Origin: UBA1141 sp963665155
Lineage (GTDB): Bacteria > Chloroflexota > Dehalococcoidia > Lucifugimonadales > UBA3495
NCBI GenBank assembly: GCA_963665155.2
Contig: OY761986.2
Span: forward strand, 186,001 to 250,000
DNA: 64,000 nt
Reading direction: 5' to 3'
The translations under genes were made by a program, and so were the position numbers. The notes beneath the pieces are model-generated. The model was not told the DNA's origin and ran no database searches. It was given only the letters and a program-made list of their open reading frames with translations. Of the stretch, positions 38,900 through 47,505 are shown one piece after another (position 1 is the stretch's first letter; every line of letters starts with the position of its first letter).

Positions 38900-39238
38900 G
38901 TGGAACTGGACACTGTCAGGGTTAACGGCATGGTGATAGCCAGGGCCGAAGGCCGCGTCGACAGCGCCAATGCCCGGGAGTTCCAGGAGGCTTTGGAAAT
39001 CGCCGCGGCCGGTGGCGTCCGGGCTGTCATCCTGGACCTGGAACTGCTGTCCTACATCAGCAGCGCCGGCCTACGGGCCATCCTGATATTCGCCAGGGAC
39101 CAGGAACGACCGGGCGTGAAGTTCGCCGTCTGCTGCCTCTCCGAGCCGGTGCGCCGGGTCTTCTGGGTCCGAGGCTTCGACCGGGTGATTCGGGTGGCCG
39201 CCTCCCGGGAGGAAGCAATCAACGACTTTACCGGCTGA
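38900..39238 (+). CDS. STAS-domain protein (anti-anti-sigma factor-like)
   Basis: A GTG start at 38900 (with GAGGCGAGGA upstream) gives 112 residues, the usual size of SpoIIAA/RsbV-type proteins. The sequence contains GRVDSANAREFQEALEIAAA, VILDLELLSYISSAGLRAIL (the phospho-acceptor Ser loop, S-S-A-G) and FAVCCLSEPVRRVFWVRGFD. Such proteins bind anti-sigma kinases and release a sigma factor when dephosphorylated. No cognate kinase or phosphatase is in the window. The longer upstream frame from 38810 has no ribosome binding site and is unlikely to be translated. Confidence 0.85.
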   Translation: MELDTVRVNGMVIARAEGRVDSANAREFQEALEIAAAGGVRAVILDLELLSYISSAGLRAILIFARDQERPGVKFAVCCLSEPVRRVFWVRGFDRVIRVAASREEAINDFTG

Positions 39239-39702
39239 ACTCCCCACACCGCCCGCCCAGCCCGCACGCCGTTCACTGTGTCCAGCGTGATGACGTGAGA
39301 CTACTCGCAGGCCTGGCGCCTCACGAGGTCGCCGACCCGTTCTGGCAGCTCGTCCCCGCCGCCGTGATCCTGGACCTCACCGCTTACAACGGGGAATTAC
39401 GCTTGATTGCCTGACCCGCTGAAGCAACCACATCGCTGACAACGCCTGAGTCCCCCGCGCCCTGGTCAGCATCACCGCCGCGACCGTCCCCGCTGCCTGC
39501 CCGGACCAGCCAGACACCATCTCCCGGCCCCGTCCCAACCGGCTGGACAGACTGTCCGATTTCGTAACTGGCACTGTCCAGCGGGGGTGGAAGCTGCTCT
39601 GGAACCCGGGTGCTCGCTGGATACGTCCTGTAGGGGCCTATCTCCCCCGATTTCACGTTTGACTGGACAGAATTGGACAGTTGTCCACCAACTCCCAATT
39701 TC

Positions 39703-39784
39703 TGTACACGGGTATAACGTACTTGCCGCCGCCGAAAACCCCGCGCCACATAAGGGAGGACGCGCGCGTCCTCCCTTATGTGGC
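39703..39784. repeat. TGTACACG motif plus 40-bp perfect palindrome, module 2
   Basis: TGTACACGGGTATAACG at 39703 is followed 42 nt later by a loop-less perfect palindrome at 39745-39784, each arm 20 bp (GCCACATAAGGGAGGACGCG and its complement). Confidence 0.75.
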
Positions 39785-39855
39785 ATACGCGCTCCCGCAG
39801 CTTGGCCGGGCCGTGGAAGCCATCTCCCGGCCCTCCCGGGTGGATCATCCGGCCC

Positions 39856-39894
39856 GCCCTCCCCCGTGGGGCATTTTGCCCCACGGGGGAGGGC
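39856..39894. repeat. Perfect 18-bp-arm hairpin
   Basis: Arms GCCCTCCCCCGTGGGGCA and its complement flank a TTT loop. No T-run follows on either strand, so it does not look like a simple terminator. Confidence 0.75.
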
Positions 39895-39921
39895 CGTGCC
39901 CCATCACGCCCGGAATCCCCA

Positions 39922-39937
39922 TGTTCCACGTGGAACA
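39922..39937. promoter_or_regulatory. parS: parS-like centromere site
   Basis: TGTTCCACGTGGAACA is a perfect 16-bp palindrome. It differs from the widely conserved ParB-binding parS (TGTTTCACGTGAAACA) only at the symmetric pair of positions 5 and 12, a variant consistent with the degenerate consensus. ParB spreads from such sites to organise origin segregation. No parA or parB is in the window. The site lies about 20 kb from dnaA, which fits the origin-proximal location of chromosomal parS sites. Confidence 0.7.
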
Positions 39938-40080
39938 TTTCGTAGCTGGCCGTACCCCATGGCCCTGGAACCAGCCCTTCCCAGAAAGTGTTGCCTGAAT
40001 TGGCCCCAAACCCCCCGAAATTCCCCTATTCCAGCTACGAAACTGGTCCCCTGCCCCGTCCCGCCCCAAGTCCAAATCCC

Positions 40081-40161
40081 TGTACACGTCTATGACATCA
40101 CCACCGGGGCGTGGCGCCTGAAACCCTATAAGGTGGTTCATCTGTGAACCACCTTATAGGG
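40081..40161. repeat. TGTACACG motif plus hairpin, module 3
   Basis: TGTACACGTCTATGACATC at 40081 is followed 43 nt later by a hairpin with 17-bp perfect arms (CCCTATAAGGTGGTTCA, 40124-40140 and 40145-40161) and a TCTG loop. Confidence 0.75.
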
Positions 40162-40247
40162 GGTTTGTCCCGGAACAGCCGCCCATCAGACTGGAAGACA
40201 AAGGCCGGTTCCGGCGGGTAATTGACGCCGGCAACCGGGGGAGGGAT

Positions 40248-40472
40248 ATGATGCGAAAGAAGAAAGGCAAGGGCCGCAGAGACCAGACCGGCAGGGCGGC
40301 CACGTACCCCGTCGCCGCGCCTCCGGTCTACACGGCGGAGCAGCGGGAGACGGTGCGGCGGGGGCTGCGCGTCCTGGCCAGGATCATCGCCCGCGCCCAC
40401 CTGCGGCGGCAGGCGGAACGGGCGCGCGTGCACTGCTCCGGTCCACCGCTAGAGGAAAGGGCCGATGCATGA
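40248..40472 (+). CDS. Small basic protein of unknown function
   Basis: The product has 74 residues, is strongly basic (KKKGKGRRDQ at the N-terminus) and has one amphipathic helix (RGLRVLARIIARAHLRRQAE). GGGGGAGGG lies just before the start, which could be ATG 40248 or ATG 40251. I recognise no family. It precedes the toxin-antitoxin operon by about 90 bp but is separated from it by that operon's own promoter. Confidence 0.45.
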   Translation: MMRKKKGKGRRDQTGRAATYPVAAPPVYTAEQRETVRRGLRVLARIIARAHLRRQAERARVHCSGPPLEERADA

Positions 40473-40525
40473 TGCGTTCCCGTGCCCCCCCGATGCCATC
40501 AACTCACCACCAGCCATCCCAACCC

Positions 40526-40560
40526 TTTCAATGATTCCCTATTAGGAATATAATGGGGTC
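40526..40560 (+). promoter_or_regulatory. Toxin-antitoxin promoter and operator
   Basis: A TTTCAA -35 element lies 17 nt from a perfect TATAAT -10 at 40549-40554. The spacer contains the inverted repeat ATTCC-CTATTA-GGAAT (40534-40549), a likely operator for the HTH antitoxin. Only 6 nt separate the -10 element from the toxin ATG, so the transcript should be leaderless. Confidence 0.65.
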
Positions 40561-40923
40561 ATGGCCTGGGAGGTTGAATACACGGACCAGTTTGGGCAGT
40601 GGTGGCGCGACCTGTCGGAGGACCAGCAAGACGCGGTGGCCTCCAGGGTTGAGTTATTGATGGAGCACGGTCCCAACCTGCCCTACCCCTATTCCTCGGA
40701 TATAAGGGGTTCACGCCACGGGCGGATGCGAGAACTCCGGGCACAAAGGGCGGGCAGGGCCATCCGGGTCCTGTACGCCTTTGACCCCAGGCGGACATCC
40801 ATATTGCTAATCGGCGGCGACAAGACGGGCAACGACCGATTCTACCATGAGTACGTGCCCATAGCCGACGACCTTTATGACGTGCATCTGGAAGAACTAC
40901 GTGAGGAGGGGTTAATCGAATGA
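40561..40923 (+). CDS. higB: RelE/HigB-family toxin
   Basis: The 120-residue protein begins WEVEYTDQFGQWWRDLSEDQ and contains LRGSRHGRMRELR-like basic residues (RGSRHGRMRELRAQ), then AIRVLYAFDPRRTSILLIGG and DRFYHEYVPIADDLYDVHLE. This is the phage-derived Gp49/HigB-like mRNA-interferase fold. It precedes its antitoxin, the order typical of higBA, and overlaps it by 4 bp (ATGA). It would cleave mRNA at the ribosome when free of antitoxin. Confidence 0.88.
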   Translation: MAWEVEYTDQFGQWWRDLSEDQQDAVASRVELLMEHGPNLPYPYSSDIRGSRHGRMRELRAQRAGRAIRVLYAFDPRRTSILLIGGDKTGNDRFYHEYVPIADDLYDVHLEELREEGLIE

Positions 40924-41255
40924 GCGGACGTCATTCCTTCAGTGAACTGACAAAGGACTTCACCCCGGAGCGCCGGAGCCGTATCGACGCCATGAAAGCC
41001 GAACTGCTGGCGGATATGCCGCTACACGAACTGCGCCGGGCCAGGGCGTTGAGCCAGCGAGACCTGGCCGAGCGGCTGAAAGTAAACCAGCCGGCCATCG
41101 CCAAGCTGGAGCGGCGCGCGGACGTGTACGTCTCCAGCCTACGGTCCTACATCGAAGCGGTGGGCGGGAAGTTGAAGATCATCGCCGAGTTTCCCGAAGG
41201 CGAGGTGGCAATTACAAACTTCTCCCACGTGGGAGAAGGCGAGGACGGCCCATAG
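40920..41255 (+). CDS. higA: HigA-family XRE antitoxin
   Basis: The 111-residue protein has an HTH (LRRARALSQRDLAERLKVNQ, then PAIAKLERRADVYVSSLRSY) followed by a strand-rich C-terminus (GGKLKIIAEFPEGEVAI). This layout is common in HigA-type antitoxins that follow the toxin gene. It probably binds HigB and represses the operon at the operator at 40534-40549. Confidence 0.88.
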   Translation: MSGRHSFSELTKDFTPERRSRIDAMKAELLADMPLHELRRARALSQRDLAERLKVNQPAIAKLERRADVYVSSLRSYIEAVGGKLKIIAEFPEGEVAITNFSHVGEGEDGP

Positions 41256-41342
41256 AGGGCGGAGAAGGCGTCGTTAGTCTTTGGAAGGTGAAAGAACTGA
41301 ACACCGGGCTGAGGCGGCGAGTACGGGGCAGCCCTGGAAATT

Positions 41343-43028
41343 ATGACGACCCAGACGAACATCCTCTATCCGATTGCCCGCAGCGACTCCGGACAGGCAG
41401 TGCACGTAGGGGAAGCCTCTAAAGGCTGCTCCTACGAATGCTTCGGATGCTCCGCCCCGATGGTGGCCAAGCAGGGCGGCAAGCGGCGGTGGCATTTCGC
41501 TCACAAACCTCCCTTTGAACGCTGCGCCGACCCGGACAAGGCACTACACGATACGGCCAAAGCCCTGATTATGCAGGGCTTCTCAGGCGCCCTGGCCCGG
41601 CAGGGCGCCTATCGCCTGGGGTGTCCATGTGAGGAATGCGGTAGGCCAGTCTCCCGGAATATCGCGGTCCCAGGGGCCAAGGTGGAAGCGGAAAAGAGTG
41701 TCGTGGCGGGTACCCGCTCCGACCTGGTGGTCAATCAGCCCGGTAGAGGCCCGGTCATCATCGAGGTAGTGGTCACTCACGACCTGGAACCGGAGTCCCG
41801 CGAGAGTTATGAGAAGTCGGGGACTCCGATCCTGAAAATCCGTCCCACATGGGACACGCTGGACAAACTGGAGTCAGAGGTCATATCAGACGATACTCTC
41901 AACGTTCCGCCCGTCCGTTGCGCCTCGTGCAAGCGGGCAACGGAACGTCGGCGTCGTGAACGGGAGCAGATTCAAGAGCGCGTCGATTCGATGCTCAGGC
42001 AATTGAATGAACGGCGGCAGCCGGACCAGGGCAAGTTCCCGTTTCGCCCCTGGACGCACGACCAGTTTGAGCGGCCCATGTTCCCACGCATACGCCAACA
42101 GGCGTACACCAACGCCCTTATCTTGACCGGGTCGGGGTTTGTCCAAGCCAAGCAGAAGCCGTGGCTGTTCTTGTTCCGGCTACCGGGCGGCGTTTTCTTC
42201 GCCAACTTCGGGTCAAACGAAGAAGTTGCGATCTGGGAAGACCCGGCGGCTTTCATTCACTGGAAGCTGGACAGATACTCAGAGGAAATAGAGAAGGCCA
42301 CCAGCCGAGTTGAACGCTTCCACTCCCAGTTTCTGGCGGATGCGCTGTGCGAGAGTTTGAAAGGAGACCGGTCGTTGTTCGACCAGGTTTGGACATTGGT
42401 TGCCCCGTCCGGTTGGGAGATTCCACAATGGTCAGACCAAGTTAGAGTTGTACCAGAGCAAAAGGTGGAGGGAGGCCGTGTGGACATCTGCATTCACTGC
42501 TTTGCTCCGCAGGACCGGGTTGTAGGGATTGAAATCAAGACAGTGGAAGACTCAACCGAGCCTGGTCAGTTGGAGCGGTACCGCGCGGGCCTGAAGAGAA
42601 AATTCTGGGAGTCCGAGATACAGATTGCTTACCTCACGCCTTTCAACAGGGAACATGCTGGAAATGGGGCCGACTCACTCCCCACTGTTATGGAGTTCGA
42701 ACGATTCAAACGATTGAATCCCGAGGCGCGCCCGCGCCATGTGAGTTGGCTCGACCTGGAAAGCATACCCTGGGATGGCGACCCGTTGTGGGAGCAACAT
42801 CGAGCCTACGTGCGCAACCACATTTCGTCCCCCCAGAACCGACGGGCGAGTGTGGAGCAGAACCGGGATCTGGCCTTTTTCTTTGGTGTGGAACCCGCTG
42901 AACGCTTTTGGGCAGAGGTTCGCGCATTGACGGTAAAGGAAGAGGGCAAGCGCGTCTTCATAGACTTGGCAGACCAACCAGACCCTTCTGCGGTCGCCAA
43001 ATCGCTTGTAAGAGAGCGTGTCCCATAA
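41343..43028 (+). CDS. CoiA-like nuclease with a second PD-(D/E)XK-like domain, C-terminus cut by an IS
   Basis: The product has 561 residues. The N-terminus matches CoiA-type proteins: a CxxC zinc finger followed by a conserved W-H-F-A-H (YECFGCSAPMVAKQ, RRWHFAHKP), a second cysteine cluster (CPCEECGRPV), and a nuclease core RSDLVVNQPGRGPVIIEVVV (D...E-x-V). A second nuclease-like core lies near residue 400, GGRVDICIHCFAPQDRVVGI followed by EIKTVEDSTEPGQLERYRA (D...E-x-K with QLxxY). CoiA helps in processing DNA during competence, but the role here is unknown. The stop TAA belongs to the left end of the IS at 43019, so the last residues (VP) are not native. Confidence 0.6.
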   Translation: MTTQTNILYPIARSDSGQAVHVGEASKGCSYECFGCSAPMVAKQGGKRRWHFAHKPPFERCADPDKALHDTAKALIMQGFSGALARQGAYRLGCPCEECGRPVSRNIAVPGAKVEAEKSVVAGTRSDLVVNQPGRGPVIIEVVVTHDLEPESRESYEKSGTPILKIRPTWDTLDKLESEVISDDTLNVPPVRCASCKRATERRRREREQIQERVDSMLRQLNERRQPDQGKFPFRPWTHDQFERPMFPRIRQQAYTNALILTGSGFVQAKQKPWLFLFRLPGGVFFANFGSNEEVAIWEDPAAFIHWKLDRYSEEIEKATSRVERFHSQFLADALCESLKGDRSLFDQVWTLVAPSGWEIPQWSDQVRVVPEQKVEGGRVDICIHCFAPQDRVVGIEIKTVEDSTEPGQLERYRAGLKRKFWESEIQIAYLTPFNREHAGNGADSLPTVMEFERFKRLNPEARPRHVSWLDLESIPWDGDPLWEQHRAYVRNHISSPQNRRASVEQNRDLAFFFGVEPAERFWAEVRALTVKEEGKRVFIDLADQPDPSAVAKSLVRERVP

Positions 43029-44626
43029 ACCCTCTTCCCGGGGGGTTGGTGAAGCAGTAATCTGATAGAAACAACTGGCAGGCACGATACTATGGCTTAT
43101 AACCTTTTGCGCTGCGAGCGAGACCAGAGCTACTTGATGCCGCCGTCCATGAGGGATTGGTTGAGCGAGGGTCACCTGGCCTGGTTCATTGTGGATGCAG
43201 TAGGCCAGATGGATCTGAGGGAGTTCTATGCAGCCTACCGAAGTGATGGCTGGGGTGCAGCGGCCTACGATCCGGGAATGATGGTGGCCATCCTGTTGTA
43301 CGCCTACTGCCTGGGTCTACGCAGTTCCAGGCGCATAGCCCGCGCTCTCGAGGAAGATGTAAGTTTCCGGGTGGTGGCGGCCAACCAGCAGCCAGACTTC
43401 CGTACCATCTGTCGCTTTAGGGCGGAGCACGAGGAGGCGCTCGAGAAGCTCTTTGTAGAGGTACTGAGGCTATGCCATGAAGCGGGTCTGGTGAAGCTGG
43501 GGGTAGTGGCTCTTGATGGGACGAAGGTGGCAGCCAACGCGGCGCTGGCCACCAACCGGAGCCACCAAGCCATTGAGGAAGAAGTGCAGACGCCTCTCGT
43601 CTCTGGCCTCCATCAACTCGTGGACCAGGGCGGCGGCGGTGGTGAAGAGGATGCCCATTACGGTCCCGACCGGCGAGGGGATGAGCTACCGGAAGGGCTG
43701 GGGGGACGGACGGAGCGGCTCAGGCGCCTGAAGGAAGCCAAGGAACGTCTGCAGCGGGAGGCTGAAGCAGCAGCCAGGGCTGTCCAGGAGCGCGTGGAGC
43801 AACGGCGGGCAGAAGAAGTGGCCACAGGCAAAAAGAAGCGGGGGCGCAAGCCCAAGGTGGTAGAGTCACTTCCTACCGAAGAGGCGAAGGCTAATACCAC
43901 CGACCCGGACAGCCGCATCATGAAGACCAGGCAAGGGTACGTGCAGGGCTACAATGCCCAGGCGGTGGTGAGCGAGGGGCAGATCATAGTAGCCGTTGGA
44001 GTGACCCAAGGGGCCAATGATGTGCAGCAACTGGAGCCGATGCTCCAAACCATGGCGCATACTCTGAAGGCAGCCGGCATAGAGGACCGGCCAAAAGCGG
44101 GCCTGGCCGATGCCGGGTACTGGAGTGAGGCCAACATCAGGGCTTGCTCCTGGCCGGAGATGCCTGAGCTTCTTATTGCCACCACCAAGGATTGGAAACA
44201 GCGGAAGATGCTACGGGAGAAGGGGTGTCCCCGAGGACGTATACCAAAAGGACTGAGCCCGAGGGACAGGATGGAGCGCAAGCTGCTGACAAAGCGAGGC
44301 CGAGCTCTGTACAAGAAGCGGGGTGTACTGGTGGAGCCGGTGTTCGGACAGGTCAAGGAAGGACAGGGGTTCCGACGGTTTATGAGACGGGGGTTGGGCG
44401 CTGCACAGAGTGAGTGGTCCCTGGCAGGGATGACCCATAACTTGCTCAAGCTATGGCGCAGTGGCCAAGCCCCTTGGGGCTGGGCCCAGGCCCCACGGAA
44501 CTAAGAGAGGCAGACGACCTTTCTGGGGGCCGACAAGCGGCCAGTGGAACTGGACGGGCCGACCTCTCTTGAGGCCCATCGCTCCCACACCTGTGTTAGT
44601 CAGCTCGCCCACCGGTCTATGAGACA
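43019..44626 (+). mobile_element. IS1182/IS5-like element (second type)
   Basis: The left end TGTCCCATAAACC and the right end, read on the other strand, TGTCTCATAGACC form imperfect inverted repeats. The 1608-bp element carries one transposase gene. No target duplication is obvious. It is unrelated in sequence to the IS1182 copies at 20933 and 23211. Confidence 0.75.
43092..44504 (+). CDS. IS1182-family transposase (DUF772)
   Basis: The intact 470-residue protein has a DUF772 N-terminus (GHLAWFIVDAVGQMDLREFY, YDPGMMVAILLYAYCLGLRS, RTICRFRAEHEEALEKLFVE). The DDE core carries VVALDGTKVAANAALATNRS, a long charged coiled coil (residues about 210-260), GYVQGYNAQAVVSEGQIIVA, KAGLADAGYWSEANIRACSW and VEPVFGQVKEGQGFRRFMRR. 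It should be active. Confidence 0.92.
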   Translation: MAYNLLRCERDQSYLMPPSMRDWLSEGHLAWFIVDAVGQMDLREFYAAYRSDGWGAAAYDPGMMVAILLYAYCLGLRSSRRIARALEEDVSFRVVAANQQPDFRTICRFRAEHEEALEKLFVEVLRLCHEAGLVKLGVVALDGTKVAANAALATNRSHQAIEEEVQTPLVSGLHQLVDQGGGGGEEDAHYGPDRRGDELPEGLGGRTERLRRLKEAKERLQREAEAAARAVQERVEQRRAEEVATGKKKRGRKPKVVESLPTEEAKANTTDPDSRIMKTRQGYVQGYNAQAVVSEGQIIVAVGVTQGANDVQQLEPMLQTMAHTLKAAGIEDRPKAGLADAGYWSEANIRACSWPEMPELLIATTKDWKQRKMLREKGCPRGRIPKGLSPRDRMERKLLTKRGRALYKKRGVLVEPVFGQVKEGQGFRRFMRRGLGAAQSEWSLAGMTHNLLKLWRSGQAPWGWAQAPRN

Positions 44627-44641
44627 AACTCTGAGGTTTAC

Positions 44642-47240
44642 TCACTTTGGAACGTTCAGTTCAGGGAATCCGGCAGCGCGGTGTTCCTCGAAGAGTTGGT
44701 AGAACTCCTCGACCGTCATCCCGAAGGCCTCACGGAAGACTTCCGGCCAAGTGGTGCCGGGTTGCTTCAGCGCCAAATAGTAGCGAAGCAATCCATGCTC
44801 TCCGACTTGGGATGCCAGCAGCTCCACGGCCAGTAGGAAATAAGGGTATCGGTTGGGTATGTTCCTGATTTGATCCTGGACAATCATTTCCCGCAGGGGT
44901 ATGTCGATGCGTTCGGCTCTCGACACCAACCCCCGGTCAGAGTTACGCTTACTTCGTAATCGAGTGCGTCGCCCGCATCCATTGCCCTGTAGGCAAGATA
45001 CTCCGCAACGCCCTCATGGAGCCAACGGGGACCAGTCTTAGGTACTTCGTGGTCTTGGCTCCCCCTACTTAAACCGCTCAGTTCGCTTTGGTACAGGTGA
45101 AACAATTCGTGGGCGGCAACTTTGCCACCAGTGTCCGTGTCGAATTTCGTCGCGTTGCCCATCCAATACTTGACACTCGCCCTCGCAAAGCCGGTCTCCC
45201 AATAATCTCGGGAATTCTGCAAGCTCGATCCGGACAGCTTTGAATGTGTGGCGGCCAGGTCGTCCAGGTTCCGGTAAAGGTACACTTCGTATTCCGATTG
45301 AATCCCGGGCATTCCAATAGACTGGGCGTACTCGTGCATTAGCCGGGTACCTTCGACTACCGTTTCGGCAATCTCAGTCGAGACATCGGGCTCTATGAAC
45401 CACTTCACGTACTCTGGTGAACCCGGCAAAGTGACCAGCGGCGGGAGTGTGGGACAGCGGGGGCGAGGAAATGCGGCGGCGCGGCGTTCCTCGAACCGTT
45501 GGTAGAATTCTTCGATGGTTATTCCAAAAGCCGCGTGAAACGCCTCCTGCCAGTTGCTCCCGGGTTGCAGCGCAGCAAAATACGCGATTACAGCATCTGG
45601 GTCTGCCTGCTCCGCCAGCAACTCTACCGCAAGAAAGCCGTGTGCGGAGGAGTTTTCCAGCGCCCAGAAATCCTCCGAGGTTTCGGCTTCGCTCAAGGGC
45701 GTGTCCTCTGACTCTGAGATGCGCGCATAGCTGCTCCTGGTCGGGTCGCATGACTCCGGGACCGTCGACCTGAGCGCCTGGTAGGTGATGTATTTCTCGG
45801 AGCCTTTCCTTAACCATGCGGGGCCGCCAGGCGGCACACGGTCAGCCGGGGCCCACAGTCGCAGGCCGCTCATCTCTTGCAGGAGAGCATCGCTAAAGTG
45901 GACTCCCAGTTGCCGCTCGCGGGTTTCCGCCGACCACTCCTGGTAGCGATCTGCCGATGTGTTCACTGCTACCCAGTTTGAGCCGTTTGCGAACGGGTTT
46001 CGCCCGGCGGCAAAATCCGGCCCAACCCGGTTTTCCAACTCACGGCCGGTAGTTGCCTCAAATTCGGCTGCCAGGGCATCCAGGTTGCGGTGGAGGAAGA
46101 TGGTTATCGGGCTGCCAAGCCGAGACAATCCGAGGTCAACGGCGTAATCGTGGACCGCGAGGACCGTCTCCCTCGCCTCGGCCACCGCCGTGGGATTCAC
46201 CTCATCGCCGACCTTCCAGAAGATGTAGTCGTCAACAGTCTGCGGCCCCGTTGGCGTGGGGCGGTTCGGGTCGGGGAACCCGGCGGCGCGGTGCTCTTCG
46301 AACAGATCGTAGAACTCGTCTATGGTCATTTCATACGCCTGCTCGAATGCCAAACGCCATCCGGGACGGGGATGCCGTTCAGAGGAAAGCCCCAAGGGCA
46401 TCATCCAGGGTTCCAAAAGCATGAAGTAGTCAGGAAGCTTGCTGAGTCCGACGTGAGAGGCCAACAATTCGGCGGCAACAAACCCACACATATGTATGCA
46501 TTCAATCCACTCGCTTCTGTCGCTTCTGTCGTTGCGCTCTTCATCCGTTAGATGCTCCGGGTAAAGTTCGACTTCCAGAAGCTGCATATCCAGGGCCTTC
46601 CCACCCTTCACATAGCGTTCTCGGAGCTTTGAATAATCGGTGCCAAGGTGATCGGAAACTAGTAACTGATGTATCATGGTAGCCATGCCCTCGACCAGCC
46701 AACGCGGCTCTGTAACTGCTCCATACTGAGTAAACGCCACCGGGTCCGTTAAAAATCCTGCTATATTATGCTGAAAGGTGTTGTGAACCAAGTCGTGGAC
46801 CACTGAACTCAGCAGACTGTGACCGTGCGAATCCCGCGGCTGTTCACCGGCAGAGGACGCCTTGACAATCAATCCGGTCCGGTCAACGGCTATCCACCTC
46901 CCCGTCTCCCATTGCTTCCTGAGCCTATCAATTGGCCAGCCCCACTGCTTGTGGTGCTGCAAAGTCAGCCTCTCGATGTCGTGGTCAATCTAAATTCCGA
47001 ATGGTTCTATGGGCTCCGGCACACCCAACGATTATCTCAACAACTCAACCATCCTGGCTCCCTGAATTACTGTTTCCACCTCCACTGGATGGTGGATTTC
47101 ACCTACGATTTGCCATTTGATGTAGGACGACAACCCTGGGTCCTGGAGTAACTCGGCAAATGGTCCGGGCGTGGGCGTAGCCGTGGGTGCGGGTGTCGGG
47201 GACGGCGTGGGCGTAGCCGTGGGTGCGGGTGGCAGCGGTC
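44642..47240 (-). pseudogene. Secreted tandem gluzincin-like peptidase, frameshifted
   Basis: The main open frame (46962-44884) holds repeats of about 230 residues, each ending in an A-F-G-I/M-T-x-E-E-F-Y-x-x-F-E-E-x-R-A-A pattern. The repeat at about residues 560-692 has an intact zinc motif, AAHELFHLYQSELS, with the downstream GPRWLHEGVAEYLAYRA Glu. Earlier repeats have lost it (HDLVH in the first, no HExxH in the second). A G-run near 44927 shifts the frame, and the last segment continues at 44929-44642. Upstream, the first repeat's start (SSYIKWQIVGEIHHPVEVET) and an APTATPTPSPTP linker lie in other frames up to about 47240. It probably encoded an extracellular protein and is now damaged. 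Confidence 0.6.
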
Positions 47241-47505
47241 CCAGCCAACCTGTCGCTCAATCGCTGTCGAGCCCCAGTATGCCCTCAACACTTTCGACCG
47301 TTAGCTCCCCTGTCAGGGATTGCTTGATCAGCTCGGTTGCGATGGCAATATCCCTGTCGTTGAACTGACCTTCTGCATCTGCCGCTGCCAGGAAATCTCC
47401 TTCAGACTGACATTGCTACCCGAGGAGAAAATACTTGGGAGACACCCGCTGAGAGCGTGTTTCCAAAATCCCCTCTCCCTCCGGGAGATGGCCAGGGCGC
47501 CCCCG
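47241..47505 (-). other. Short unassigned reading frame
   Basis: The minus strand reads GDFLAAADAEGQFNDRDIAI then ATELIKQSLTGELTVESVEG before a TGA. The same frame continues after the stop into the Pro/Thr linker of the peptidase. It may be the disrupted N-terminal domain of that gene or the tail of a lost one. Confidence 0.35.

Larger units (their letters stand above)
39239..40247. other. Non-coding stretch with palindromes and parS-like site
   Basis: No gene is supported in about 1 kb. It contains two TGTACACG-plus-palindrome modules, another long hairpin, the parS-like palindrome, and a 12-bp inverted pair TTTCGTAGCTGG/CCAGCTACGAAA bracketing 39938-40043. Confidence 0.6.

Noticed and set aside
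36990..40161. Integron attC cassette array
   Set aside because: The palindromes lack the RYYYAAC/GTTRRRY core boxes, there are no cassette ORFs, and no integrase gene is present.
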